Part shown: piece after piece, positions 8,791 through 17,680 of the stretch
Layout: the number at the start of each line of letters is the position of its first letter
Numbering within the stretch: the first letter of the stretch is position 1
From: Methanobacterium sp.
Lineage (GTDB): Archaea > Methanobacteriota > Methanobacteria > Methanobacteriales > Methanobacteriaceae
Assembly (NCBI GenBank): GCA_016222945.1
Contig: JACRPY010000004.1
Span: 124,001 to 188,000 of the forward strand
Direction: 5' to 3'
DNA length: 64,000 nucleotides
Program-made: the position numbers and the translations under genes
Notes under the pieces: model-generated
Database searches by the model: none
The model's input: the letters and a program-made list of their open reading frames with translations, nothing else
What the model was told of the DNA's origin: nothing

Positions 8791-9216
8791 TCATTTTGAT
8801 AATTTCCTATTAAATTCAAGTGTATCAGGCCAGGTGTTAATACAATGGATTTTAACAGGAATATTTTTTATTCTGCTTTTAATCTGAGCTTTTTCCACGC
8901 AATTGTGGGGGACTATAATATGGAAATCCAAACCTGGTTTTGAAGATAAAATTTTCCATTTCTGTTCATTTCTAGAAGATAGAATATTAGCACTGTTTTC
9001 AAATTCAATAAGAACAATCTTGTTTATTTCCTTAAATGCAAATATATTTGGAGCATAACTTCTATATTTTGTAGGTATTCTGTTTGAACTTCTATTTTGA
9101 TGAGGTTTAAAGTTTGTTTTTACACAATAACCTTCTTTTTGGAGTTTATTTACAATGGATGTAACTACATTTCTTGGAATAGCTTCTGTTTTATTATTGT
9201 TAATATATGCAACCAT
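8791..9216 (-). CDS. Hypothetical protein, possible restriction-endonuclease-like fold
   Basis: A 141-residue protein. The N-terminal 45 residues look helical and basic (VVTSIVNKLQKEGYCVKTNF). The middle has strand-type motifs, YAPNIFAFKEINKIVLIEFE, followed by NEQKWKIL, then a hydrophobic strand LDFHIIVPH. The order (Asn/Asp, then E-x-E in a strand) recalls PD-(D/E)XK nuclease-like folds, but the catalytic lysine is not clear, so this is a weak inference. It is convergent with the kinase gene: the two stop codons abut with no spacer. The start ATG is followed by a clean frame; no strong SD is visible. Confidence 0.55.
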   Translation of the reverse strand: MVAYINNNKTEAIPRNVVTSIVNKLQKEGYCVKTNFKPHQNRSSNRIPTKYRSYAPNIFAFKEINKIVLIEFENSANILSSRNEQKWKILSSKPGLDFHIIVPHNCVEKAQIKSRIKNIPVKIHCINTWPDTLEFNRKLSK

Positions 9217-9611
9217 TTAACATCCCTTGCCCTTTTTATATATTTTTTACTTTGAAGAAATTTATTTTTATCACATAGTTTTATTTTATAAACATTGTAT
9301 ATAAATATTTAGATTTTACTGTTAATAATTTCTTTTTTTTCGATTATTATAGAACAATATATGGAAAATATTTCTTTTTGATAACATAATGATAATTTAT
9401 AAAAATCTGGTATATTTTTATTAAAAAGTTATATATTATTTGATTATATTTAATATTACTGAACATTGTTCATATATATTTGGGATATTTACAATTAATC
9501 AATCATTTTTGGCAATAATATTGAAAATGTTTATATACTTGTATTGACAATTTATTATTATAATTAGATAATGCACAAAAATTATGGACATATTTTAATA
9601 AATGGGATGAT
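9217..9611. other. Intergenic region of 395 bp
   Basis: Very A/T-rich spacer between a leftward gene and a small rightward gene. The only element I can support is a TATA-like TGTTTATATAC at about 9529-9539, suitably placed to start a transcript near 9560 for the small gene at 9612. No repeat or RNA gene seen. Confidence 0.4.
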
Positions 9612-9812
9612 ATGATGGAAAAACTAAAGGATGAAATTGTAAAAATGCGATATATGATCCTTGTAAAAAAGGGTTTGATTGAAAATAAATATGAAAACCG
9701 AAGTAACATGTCAAAAATCGTTGAAGAATACGAAAATCAGTTTATTCCTGGAACTGTTCTATTAAGTGATAAAGCTGGATATAAATTAAGGATTGAATAT
9801 CCTATGGAATAG
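9612..9812 (+). CDS. Small hypothetical protein
   Basis: A 66-residue protein with a charged helical N-terminus (MEKLKDEIVKMRYMILVKKG) and a C-terminal strand-like part (GTVLLSDKAGYKLRIEYP). A TATA box about 75 bp upstream and a weak SD (GGGATGAT) support expression; a second ATG three bases later could be the true start. It is convergent with the regulator at 9,866. I do not recognise a family. Confidence 0.45.
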   Translation: MMEKLKDEIVKMRYMILVKKGLIENKYENRSNMSKIVEEYENQFIPGTVLLSDKAGYKLRIEYPME

Positions 9813-9865
9813 AATTATTATATCAAAATAGTGTTTTTAATGACTAAGTTGAATTTATCTATCCG

Positions 9866-10414
9866 TTATATGATAACCAGCCTTCCAGCCCGTGTTATAG
9901 CATATTTTTCAAAAAATCGTGATTTTTCTACCAATCCCATATCCATGAGTCCTGCTAAATGTTTATATACCATTGCACGAGATATATCTGCATTTTTTCC
10001 AATTTCAGCTGCACTTAAATCTTCATAAGATAAAAATTCCAGAATTTTTTGTCTTGTATTTGATATATCTAATTTTAAAACAGGAATTCTTATGATTTTA
10101 TCATTATAACAGCTGAAAATAGCATTTACACTTTCTTTATTTGCAACAAAATTAAGTAAAGAACCTAAACTCTCTCCGCCATAAGCAATAAAGATTTCGC
10201 CATGTTTTTTAGCACCCTTTATAATTTCTGATATTCTTTTACATATTTCTATCGGATCTTCTGTCTCTATTATAATTTCTCCACCCTTAATGAATTTATC
10301 TAGCTCTGTTTTTCTATGATGTTTTCCACTTAGTATAATAACACCTTCAGCTTGGGTTTCCATTGATGCATTGAACAAGCATTGGCCTTTTAGGTTGGTA
10401 ATTAGGGTTCTCAT
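9866..10414 (-). CDS. Transcriptional regulator: Rossmann/CARF-like sensor plus winged helix
   Basis: A 182-residue protein. Residues 1-110 look like an alpha/beta sensor (a strand with GVIILSGKHH, a helix with ICKRISEIIKGAKK, then FIAYGGESLGSLLNFV). Residues 115-182 are a winged helix (KILEFLSYEDLSAAEIGKNA, then ISRAMVYKHLAGLMDMG). The overall plan recalls Csa3-like CARF-wHTH proteins, though there is no CRISPR locus here. The start is the ATG with GGTGA five bases upstream, rather than the in-frame GTG. It is divergent from the glutamate synthase genes and may control them; an inverted repeat lies just upstream. Ligand unknown. Confidence 0.65.
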   Translation of the reverse strand: MRTLITNLKGQCLFNASMETQAEGVIILSGKHHRKTELDKFIKGGEIIIETEDPIEICKRISEIIKGAKKHGEIFIAYGGESLGSLLNFVANKESVNAIFSCYNDKIIRIPVLKLDISNTRQKILEFLSYEDLSAAEIGKNADISRAMVYKHLAGLMDMGLVEKSRFFEKYAITRAGRLVII

Positions 10415-10426
10415 TCTTTTCACCGT

Positions 10427-10452
10427 TAAATAATTACTAATTTCATTATTTA
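10427..10452. promoter_or_regulatory. Inverted repeat upstream of the regulator; possible operator
   Basis: TAAATAAT (10427-10434) and ATTATTTA (10445-10452) form a perfect 8-bp inverted repeat with a 10-base spacer. It lies 13 bp upstream of the regulator start and in the divergent promoter region of the glutamate synthase genes. The A/T content makes chance possible. Confidence 0.35.
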
Positions 10453-10577
10453 GATCATATTTATTATAGTCTCACTTAAGTATTGATCGTTCAACTATGA
10501 ATGTTGCATAGATAAAAAAGTTTATTTAGGCAAGAAATTTATCTTAAAATAAAAATGAATAATTGGAGGACAAATTA

Positions 10578-11240
10578 ATGGCTGATGCAGTAATATCAAA
10601 TGAAGAATTGTCTACACGTCAGGTGAATACTGGAATTAAAAATGAAATAACTAACGAAAACCATCATTTAGAGATAGAAGTACCTACAAAACTGAATTCT
10701 ATAGCGGTTGGACTTAAAGATGGAATAAAAATAACTTTAAAAGGAGATGTCGGTGATTTTGTAGGAGCATTAAATGATGGTGCAACAATAGAAATCGAAG
10801 GCAATGCTGGAAGATATGTGGGTAACAATATGACTGCCGGAGAAATCGTTGTTAATGGTTCAGCAGAAGATGGTGTGGGTTTTGGAATTTACGAAGGAAC
10901 TGTTGTTGTTCATGGAAATGCAGGTAATGGAATAGCACAGTTAAATAAAGGAGGATTAATTGTTATTGATGGAGATATTGGGAATTTAGCGGGTCTTTAC
11001 ATGTTAAGCGGAGATATTATTGTTACAGGTAACACTGGTATTGATACTGGAGATTGGATGATTGGTGGTACCATTTATGTTGGAGGGGCCTATAAAATAG
11101 GAACTAACGCTGAAATTCGCGAAATGGGCGCCGAAGATAAGCAAAAACTCAAAAAAATATTTGATATGTATAAAATAGAAGCAGATATTAATGATTTTAC
11201 TAAAATAGAACCTAACAAATTAAGACCATTCTACGGGTGA
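10578..11240 (+). CDS. Glutamate synthase, GXGXG (GltB3) subunit
   Basis: A 220-residue protein made almost wholly of the right-handed beta-helix repeat typical of the C-terminal domain of glutamate synthase: LKGDVGDFVGALNDGA, IEGNAGRYVGNNMTAGE, VHGNAGNGIAQLNKGG and VTGNTGIDTGDWMIGG. In archaea this domain is a separate subunit that supports the synthase site. The start was set at MADAVISN because GGAGG lies nine bases upstream; a TTG 15 bases earlier overlaps that SD. The FMN subunit follows 6 bp later, so they form an operon. The gene for the glutaminase (amidotransferase) subunit is not next to it. Confidence 0.88.
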   Translation: MADAVISNEELSTRQVNTGIKNEITNENHHLEIEVPTKLNSIAVGLKDGIKITLKGDVGDFVGALNDGATIEIEGNAGRYVGNNMTAGEIVVNGSAEDGVGFGIYEGTVVVHGNAGNGIAQLNKGGLIVIDGDIGNLAGLYMLSGDIIVTGNTGIDTGDWMIGGTIYVGGAYKIGTNAEIREMGAEDKQKLKKIFDMYKIEADINDFTKIEPNKLRPFYG

Positions 11241-11246
11241 TGAAAA

Positions 11247-13106
11247 ATGAAACAAATTCTTTTAACAAATCCAGAAGATTGTGATGGATGTAACGAGTGT
11301 ATAGATGCTTGCAGTAAAGTTAATGGCGATAGCGGATTATTTTTACATAAAATGACCAAGGGATACCAGGCAACTGTCTGTCAGCAGTGCATTAATCCAT
11401 CATGTATTAAAGGATGCTTCAGAGATGCAATCTACCGTGAAAATGGTGTTGTAAAAATCAATGATGATCTATGTATAGGCTGCAGATTATGTGTCTTAAT
11501 GTGCCCTATTGGAAGTATAACTTATACTGAGGACATAATGCTAAAATGTGAGCAACAATGTGCTGAATCCAATGGAGGAAAGCTTGCATGTGTTGATGTA
11601 TGCGAACCTAAATGCTTAAAAGCAGTAGATGTAAAAGATATAGCTACAGGAATCCAGCAGGGATTTGAAATGAACGGATCATCAGCTGAATCATCATTAG
11701 CTCCTCGTGCGGCTTCAGACCTTGCAAATGCCACACAGGGGCTTTGTGTATTTTGTGGAACATGTGAAATTGTCTGTCCAACAGATGCAATTGAAATAGT
11801 GGATAATCATGCAGAAATAGATAAATCAAGATGTATAATGTGCGGTTCATGTTTTGCTGCATGTCCTGTGTTAATACCTAGTGGTGCAGGAAGTATCTGG
11901 GATCCAAGGACCATTGCAGATATAAGATACACATCAAAAGCCGGAAAATATGTGCTTAGAGGTTTTGGAACAGAAAGACGCCTTCCAAGTTTTGATGATA
12001 TTATAATTTTACCTGCTCAAGCTTCAGTTGCTCCTGTAGATAAATATAGGGAGGCATGTAACACAGGAGTTACTCTTGGAACTCGGTATGCGAAAGAACC
12101 ACTGGTTTTAGATACTCCTGTTTTAATTGCAGGAATGTCATTTGGTGCATTAAGTAAGGAATGTAAAGTAGCATTTGCTAAAGGTACATCACTTGTGGGA
12201 TCAGCTGCAAACACAGGTGAAGGTGGAATGCTTCCTGAAGAGAGAGAAGAAGCAGATAAATTGGTTGTACAATATTCATCAGGTAGATTTGGAGTTTCAG
12301 CTGATTATTTAAACGCTGGAGATGCTATTGAAGTAAAAATAGGACAGGGAGCGAAACCAGGTATGGGAGGACACCTTCTTGCAGAGAAAGTCAGCCCTGA
12401 AGTAGCTCAAATAAGAGGTATACCTATTGGTACTGATGCATTAAGCCCCTGTAGATTCTTAGATGCAACCAAGGAGGGAGACTTAGCCAAGCACATTGAA
12501 CTAATAAGAGAAGTAACTAACTGGCGTGTTCCAATAATAGTTAAGTTAGGGCCTGGAAGAGTTGATGAAGATGTCAAAATCGCTGCAGAAGTAGGGGCGG
12601 ACATAATTTCAGTTGACGGAATGGAAGGTGGAACCGGAGCAGCTCCTGAAGTAGTTATAGAACATACAGGAGTCCCAACACTTGCTTCACTTGTTCAGGC
12701 GGTAAATGGTCTAGAAGAAATCGGAATGAAGGATAAAGTAGACCTTATAATTACTGGAGGAATAAGAAGCGGTGCAGATGTGGCTAAAGCTATGGCTATG
12801 GGTGCTGATGCGGCATACATAGGTACGGGAGCAATGATAGCAGCAGGATGTCGTGCCTGTCGTATGTGCTACACAGGTAAATGTCCAGTAGGTGTTGCTA
12901 CTCAAGATCCAGTTTTAAGAGAAAGATGTAATGTAGACATAGCTGCTGAAAGGGTTGGAAATTATATCAAGTCCATGACGGAAGAAACTAAGATGCTTGC
13001 ACAACTTGCTGGACACAATGATATACGTAACTTCTCGCCAGAAGATTTAAGGGCGCTTGACACTAACACCGAAGCAATAACAGGACTTAGGCTTATAGGT
13101 AAATAA
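11247..13106 (+). CDS. Glutamate synthase FMN (GltB2) subunit fused to N-terminal ferredoxin domains
   Basis: A 619-residue protein. Residues 1-215 carry several 4Fe-4S motifs (CDGCNECIDAC, CIGCRLCVLMC, CVFCGTCEIVC and CIMCGSCFAAC). The rest is the FMN-binding synthase domain with MSFGALSKE, GEGGMLPEE, GQGAKPGMGGHL, VKLGPGRVDED, DGMEGGTGAAP and the cluster-binding CRACRMCYTGKCPVG. It would make glutamate from 2-oxoglutarate and ammonia or glutamine-derived ammonia, using ferredoxin-type electrons. It pairs with the GXGXG subunit just upstream. No amidotransferase domain is present here. Confidence 0.9.
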   Translation: MKQILLTNPEDCDGCNECIDACSKVNGDSGLFLHKMTKGYQATVCQQCINPSCIKGCFRDAIYRENGVVKINDDLCIGCRLCVLMCPIGSITYTEDIMLKCEQQCAESNGGKLACVDVCEPKCLKAVDVKDIATGIQQGFEMNGSSAESSLAPRAASDLANATQGLCVFCGTCEIVCPTDAIEIVDNHAEIDKSRCIMCGSCFAACPVLIPSGAGSIWDPRTIADIRYTSKAGKYVLRGFGTERRLPSFDDIIILPAQASVAPVDKYREACNTGVTLGTRYAKEPLVLDTPVLIAGMSFGALSKECKVAFAKGTSLVGSAANTGEGGMLPEEREEADKLVVQYSSGRFGVSADYLNAGDAIEVKIGQGAKPGMGGHLLAEKVSPEVAQIRGIPIGTDALSPCRFLDATKEGDLAKHIELIREVTNWRVPIIVKLGPGRVDEDVKIAAEVGADIISVDGMEGGTGAAPEVVIEHTGVPTLASLVQAVNGLEEIGMKDKVDLIITGGIRSGADVAKAMAMGADAAYIGTGAMIAAGCRACRMCYTGKCPVGVATQDPVLRERCNVDIAAERVGNYIKSMTEETKMLAQLAGHNDIRNFSPEDLRALDTNTEAITGLRLIGK

Positions 13107-13197
13107 AATAAATTATTTTTTATTTTTCCCTCTTTTTAAGGGATAATCTGAATCACGGATAAAAATAAAAAAAATAGTTTTAGAATAGTTTATTTAC

Positions 13198-13689
13198 TTA
13201 TTCTATTTTTTTAAACTCTGTTTTAGGTGCACCGCATATTTCACAAATTTCTGGCGCTTCTTTTGCAACTGTATTTCCACAGAAGTTGCATACATAATAA
13301 ACAGATTCTACATTGTTCCCAATATTTTCTAAAGCTTCTTTATAAAGTCCTGCGTGAATTTCTTCTACTTTATTTGCAACATCAAAGCTCCATAAAGCTC
13401 CTTGTTCTTTTTCTGCTTTGGCTTGTTCTATAAATGCAGGATACATTTCTGTAAATTCTTCAACTTCTCCAGCTATTGCTTCTTTGAGATTTTCTTCTGT
13501 ACTGTTTATTCCTTTAAGGAATTTAAGATGGTTATGCGCATGGACTGTTTCAGCATAAGCTGCAGCTCTAAATAGTCTTGCAATCTGTAAAAATCCTTCT
13601 TCTTCTGCTTTCTTAGCAAATGCTAAATATTTTCTATTTGCCTGTGATTCACCGGCGAAAGCTTCTTTTAAATTATCTGTTGTGCTCAT
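13198..13689 (-). CDS. Rubrerythrin
   Basis: A 163-residue cytoplasmic protein. A four-helix diiron domain (residues 1-130) carries the carboxylate/His ligands in EAFAGESQANRKY, AETVHAHNH, EAIAGEVEEF and KVEEIHAGLY. A C-terminal rubredoxin-like knuckle (CNFCGNTV, CEICGAPKTEF) binds one iron. Such proteins reduce hydrogen peroxide in anaerobes. It is monocistronic, with a good SD (GGAGG) before ATG and an A/T-rich TATA-like region upstream. The length is normal for the short form. Confidence 0.95.
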   Translation of the reverse strand: MSTTDNLKEAFAGESQANRKYLAFAKKAEEEGFLQIARLFRAAAYAETVHAHNHLKFLKGINSTEENLKEAIAGEVEEFTEMYPAFIEQAKAEKEQGALWSFDVANKVEEIHAGLYKEALENIGNNVESVYYVCNFCGNTVAKEAPEICEICGAPKTEFKKIE

Positions 13690-13944
13690 TTAAATGGCCT
13701 CCATGATCAGTTAATTATCATATTTATTTAAATACAATTTTTCTATTTATTTTTTACTATTTTAAAAATATAATTTAATTCAGTTTTTATTTGATGTTTA
13801 AAAATTCAAAATATGAAATTTACAATTTAAGAAGATAAAATTCGAACAAATAAAATTAATCATTTTTAAATTAAAAACAATAAGATATCTACTTAAATGA
13901 GAAAAAAATATATACTAATTTTTATAAACAAAAAAAGGAAAAAA

Positions 13945-14152
<208 letters not shown>

Positions 14153-14434
14153 ATTTCACCTCCTAATTTAGCTTTGCATCTATAATATTTAAACTTATCG
14201 ATTTTCATAGTGTGTTGAGCTATGGTCAACTCCTTGCAGTTTCATTAAATGAGCATATGATTTATATGAATATTTCAAGATGACAGAACAATATTGGAAT
14301 ATTGTGATCACTGAACTTTGAAAATATGCTTTGACTTTTATCGGGATATAATATTGAAGACAGCTTGTAGTAGTGAAATCAGTTATGGTCAAATACCAAA
14401 ACTTTTAAGGTATTGAAATTTTATATGAATTCGC

Positions 14435-15550
14435 ATGTTTGACAAGATGAGCATCGATCCTCAAATAAGAGAAATACTCAAAAAAGCCATGGACGAAGAA
14501 ATTTCCACTGAAGAAGCAGGAAAATTAATGGAAACACAGGGAAAAGACTTTCAGGCACTAATCCTAACTGCAGATTTGCTAAGAGAAAAATTGGTTGGAA
14601 ATAAGATTACATACATCCCTAACTGGAACATTAATTTCACAGATATCTGTACTGGAACGTGTGGCTTTTGTGCATTTAAAAAGAACACTAATGATGAAGG
14701 TGCATATTTTTTGGATATTGATGAAATAGTAAGAAGGGCAAAAAAAGCTGCTGATGAAGGAGCAGTGGAGGTTTGTATCCAGGGAGGGCTTCATGAAGAT
14801 ATTGATGCTTATTTTTATAGAGACATTCTTCTAAATGTCAAAAAAGAAGTTCCAGACATTCATATTCACGCATTTTCTCCAATGGAAATATTTTATGGAG
14901 CTTCAAAGGCAGATCTGGAAATAGAAGAGACGCTTAAAATGTTAAAAGATGCAGGGTTAGGATCCATGCCAGGAACTGCTGCTGAAATTTTAAATGATGA
15001 TATAAGAAAAATTATATGTCCTGGGAAGCTTTCCACCTCTCAATGGATTGATGTTATTGAAACAGCACATAAAACAGGAGTTCCAACAACATGCACTATG
15101 ATGTATGGGCATGTGGAAAATATAAGTCATAGGGTGGAACATCTGGAGATTTTAAGGAATATACAGAAAAAAACAGGAGGATTTACAGAATTTGTGCCAT
15201 TGTCATTCATGCATAAAAATGCTCCAATTTTTAAAGAAGGTATTTCAAATCCCGGAACAACAGGAACAGAAGATTTGAAACTTTACGCAGTTTCAAGATT
15301 AATGTTTAGGGATTTAATAAAAAATATACAGGTTTCGTGGGTTAAATTAGGATTTAAATTTGCCCAAATATGTCTTATGGCAGGTACCAATGATTTAGGT
15401 GGTACTTTGGGAGAAGAGAATATATCTCGATCTGCTGGAGCATCATACGGTGTTTATACACCTCCTAGTGAGTTAGAAAGAGTGATAAAGGATATTGGAA
15501 GAGTACCTGCCTGTAGAAATACTTTGTATACTGAAATTAATTCATTATGA
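14435..15550 (+). CDS. cofH: 5-amino-6-(D-ribitylamino)uracil-L-tyrosine 4-hydroxyphenyl transferase (FO synthase subunit 2)
   Basis: A 371-residue radical SAM protein. The NWNINFTDICTGTCGFCAF motif contains the CxxxCxxC that binds the 4Fe-4S cluster and is typical of CofH rather than CofG. Further blocks are VEVCIQGGLHED, HIHAFSPMEIFYGA, GLGSMPGTAAEIL and LGGTLGEENISRSAGA. With CofG it makes the deazaflavin chromophore of coenzyme F420, the main hydride carrier of methanogenesis. ATG at 14,435 has no clear SD; an ATG 12 bases later is possible. A small gene follows. Confidence 0.9.
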   Translation: MFDKMSIDPQIREILKKAMDEEISTEEAGKLMETQGKDFQALILTADLLREKLVGNKITYIPNWNINFTDICTGTCGFCAFKKNTNDEGAYFLDIDEIVRRAKKAADEGAVEVCIQGGLHEDIDAYFYRDILLNVKKEVPDIHIHAFSPMEIFYGASKADLEIEETLKMLKDAGLGSMPGTAAEILNDDIRKIICPGKLSTSQWIDVIETAHKTGVPTTCTMMYGHVENISHRVEHLEILRNIQKKTGGFTEFVPLSFMHKNAPIFKEGISNPGTTGTEDLKLYAVSRLMFRDLIKNIQVSWVKLGFKFAQICLMAGTNDLGGTLGEENISRSAGASYGVYTPPSELERVIKDIGRVPACRNTLYTEINSL

Positions 15551-15582
15551 TCATTTAAATTATATTCGGGGGAATTATATTA

Positions 15583-15855
15583 ATGGTAGAAGTAAAAGGA
15601 AAAAATAAGAAATCAGTTGGAATTTTAACCTTTGATGGTAATGTACTTGAAATTTTTGGTTTTGCACATAAACATGCATCACGTAGAATTCATGTAGATC
15701 AAATTGTGGGTTTAATAAAAGAAAATAATGGCTTGACAATTGGATTTGGAGAGGGAATCATATCAATTTTTTATACTGAAGGCTGTGAAAATATAGATGA
15801 ATTGATTAACGCTATTATATCTGCTTCCAATAATCATGATTTAATTGTTAAATAA
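15583..15855 (+). CDS. Small hypothetical protein
   Basis: A 90-residue protein with alternating strands (SVGILTFDGNVLEIFGFA) and a C-terminal amphipathic helix (NIDELINAIISASNNH), an outline like a small PH-type domain of bacteria. That resemblance is only in secondary structure and is a weak inference. The SD GGGGGA is well placed before ATG. It follows cofH by 32 bp on the same strand, so it is probably cotranscribed. It is convergent with the cyclophilin-like gene, 13 bp away. Confidence 0.6.
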   Translation: MVEVKGKNKKSVGILTFDGNVLEIFGFAHKHASRRIHVDQIVGLIKENNGLTIGFGEGIISIFYTEGCENIDELINAIISASNNHDLIVK

Positions 15856-15868
15856 GTATATATAATAT

Positions 15869-16219
15869 TTATAATTTTTTTATTATTATTTTATCTCCAT
15901 CTCGAGCTGCTTTAATAACTTCTAAATTGTCTTTAATCTCGCCAATATGGTTTACATCTGATGCAGGCTGTGAATCACCATAAAAAACACAGAAAGCATT
16001 TCCTGGTGGCCAGTAAGAGATATCACCACATTTAGATTCTCCTGATGGATTTTCATAATCTAAATCTATTGGAATGTTAAAATAAATTTCTTCTAAGTAA
16101 ATATTTACATTTCCTTCAAGGGGTAACTGTTCATAAATTTTTGCAGATGTTTCTGGATTTCTGTTATCTAATTCTCCAGTTGCTTTTCCTTTACCTACTA
16201 CTTCTATTTCAATTTTCAT
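15869..16219 (-). CDS. Cyclophilin-like fold protein
   Basis: A 116-residue protein. The block GDISYWPPGNAFCVFYG and the start MKIEIEVVGKGKATGELDNR match the small cyclophilin-like family found in archaea and Thermotoga (DUF369-type). These have a cyclophilin barrel but lack known prolyl isomerase residues; their ligand is unknown. SD GAGGTG lies before the ATG. The gene is single and convergent with the small gene after cofH. Confidence 0.75.
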   Translation of the reverse strand: MKIEIEVVGKGKATGELDNRNPETSAKIYEQLPLEGNVNIYLEEIYFNIPIDLDYENPSGESKCGDISYWPPGNAFCVFYGDSQPASDVNHIGEIKDNLEVIKAARDGDKIIIKKL

Positions 16220-16408
16220 TTAGTTCACCTCAAAAATATAATTAAATATATTTATACATTGAAAAATAATTATTTCTGTTTATAAATCTGAATAAAAAAT
16301 ATAGAAAGTGTAAATACTCTTTTTTACAAATAAACAGATAATCAATGAATTGAATATTATTGGTAATTAAAAGTATTTTTCATATTATAAATGTTAAGAG
16401 GCGATTTA

Positions 16409-16888
16409 ATGACCAACAAAGAAACTGAAATGTTCCATAAACAAGGTATGGTATTTTTAGGGCAAGGTGAAGTCCAAAAATCCGTGGAATTTTTTGATAA
16501 GGCATTGAAATTTGACGATGAATATTTTCCAGCGTGGAATAATAAAGGAATAGCATATTTAGAACTTAAAGAGTACCGTAAAGCTTTAGAGTGTTTTGAA
16601 CAAGTAGCACGCTTAAACCCTGCTGATAAAATGGCATTGTATAATAGAGGGTATGTTTTTTTAATGTTAGAAGAATATGGTGAATCTGTAAAAATATTTG
16701 ATTATTTCCTTTCTACATGTTCTAGAAAGAATGATTTTTTTAAATTTGGATTATATCTACAAGCTAAGGGATTTTACGGCCTAAAAGAATATGATAAAAC
16801 TATTTCATTATTAAATGATGCTATTAAAATGGATAAAAAGTTTAAAGAAGCTCAAGAGCTCCGTTCTTTAGTTTTAAAAGAGATATAA
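16409..16888 (+). CDS. TPR-repeat protein
   Basis: A 159-residue protein composed of four TPR helices pairs: EMFHKQGMVFLGQGEVQKSV, then AWNNKGIAYLELKEYRKALE, ALYNRGYVFLMLEEYGESV and LQAKGFYGLKEYDKTISLL. It would bind a protein partner; there is no catalytic domain. The start MTNKETE was chosen for the SD AGAGGCG; six residues earlier lies another ATG without an SD. It is convergent with deoC. Confidence 0.8.
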   Translation: MTNKETEMFHKQGMVFLGQGEVQKSVEFFDKALKFDDEYFPAWNNKGIAYLELKEYRKALECFEQVARLNPADKMALYNRGYVFLMLEEYGESVKIFDYFLSTCSRKNDFFKFGLYLQAKGFYGLKEYDKTISLLNDAIKMDKKFKEAQELRSLVLKEI

Positions 16889-16940
16889 AACAAGAAATAA
16901 AAAAATAGGACTGATAATGATTATTTTTATTTTTTATATA

Positions 16941-16963
16941 CTTTCACAATCTTTGATTGTGAT
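16941..16963. repeat. Small palindrome at the end of deoC
   Basis: On the minus strand CACAATC-aaa-GATTGTG is a perfect 7-bp hairpin with a 3-base loop. It lies in the last codons of deoC and continues past the stop into an A/T tract. It has the same design as the inner hairpins of the palindromic elements elsewhere in the window and gives the last residues (HHNQRL) of the protein. It may also help end transcription. Confidence 0.5.
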
Positions 16964-17648
16964 GCCCTAAATAGTCATATTTGAGGGTTTCTTCCATAAT
17001 TTTAACACCTGAAGAAGTTCCAATTCTTGTTGCACCAGCATCTATCAGATTTAAAGCAGTTTTTAAATCTTTAATGCCGCCGGAAGCTTTAATTCCCATA
17101 TCTTGACCTACAGTTTCTTTTATAAGCATAATATCTTCTACTGTAGCGCCAGGAACACTAAAACCCGTCGATGTTTTAATAAAATCTGCTCCTGATTCTT
17201 TAGCTACATTACATGCATTTATTTTTTCATCATCATCAAGCAAAGCTGTTTCTATGATTACTTTTACAGTTTTACCTCTTGAAGCAGCAACAACTCCAGA
17301 TATATCATTTTTTACTTCATCATACAAACCAGATTTAAGAGTGCCAATGTTTATGACCATGTCAATTTCATCTGCACCATTTTCAACAGCATCTTTAGCT
17401 TCAAAAAATTTTATTTTAGACGTATTTGCACCAAAAGGGAATCCTATGACTGTACAGACATTCACATTAGTTTCTTTCAATAAATTTTTAGAAAGCAGAA
17501 CATAAGATGGATTAACACAGACACAACCAAAGCTGTATTTTATTGCTCCATCACAAAGCCTTTTAATGTCTGTTTTTGTTGCATCTGGCTTTAAATTAGT
17601 GTGATCTATCATTTCTGCAATTTTTTTAGGGTATTTGATTAAATCCAT
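16944..17648 (-). CDS. deoC: Deoxyribose-phosphate aldolase
   Basis: A 234-residue TIM-barrel enzyme that converts 2-deoxyribose 5-phosphate to glyceraldehyde 3-phosphate and acetaldehyde. Family motifs are IDHTNLKPDATK, VCVNPSYV, VIGFPFGANTS, ADEIDMVINIG, KVIIETALL (Schiff-base region), GADFIKTSTGF with the catalytic Lys, and IKASGGIK. An AGGAAG SD precedes the ATG. The C-terminal end (YLGHHNQRL) is encoded by a small palindrome and may be an addition. It lies just downstream of the Elp3 gene on the same strand (32 bp) and may share its transcript. Confidence 0.93.
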   Translation of the reverse strand: MDLIKYPKKIAEMIDHTNLKPDATKTDIKRLCDGAIKYSFGCVCVNPSYVLLSKNLLKETNVNVCTVIGFPFGANTSKIKFFEAKDAVENGADEIDMVINIGTLKSGLYDEVKNDISGVVAASRGKTVKVIIETALLDDDEKINACNVAKESGADFIKTSTGFSVPGATVEDIMLIKETVGQDMGIKASGGIKDLKTALNLIDAGATRIGTSSGVKIMEETLKYDYLGHHNQRL

Positions 17649-17680
17649 AAATAAATACTTCCTTTAATTTCATAAATAAT

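Noticed and set aside
11522..12905. Several minus-strand frames inside the glutamate synthase gene
   Set aside because: They are shadows of a well-conserved coding sequence.
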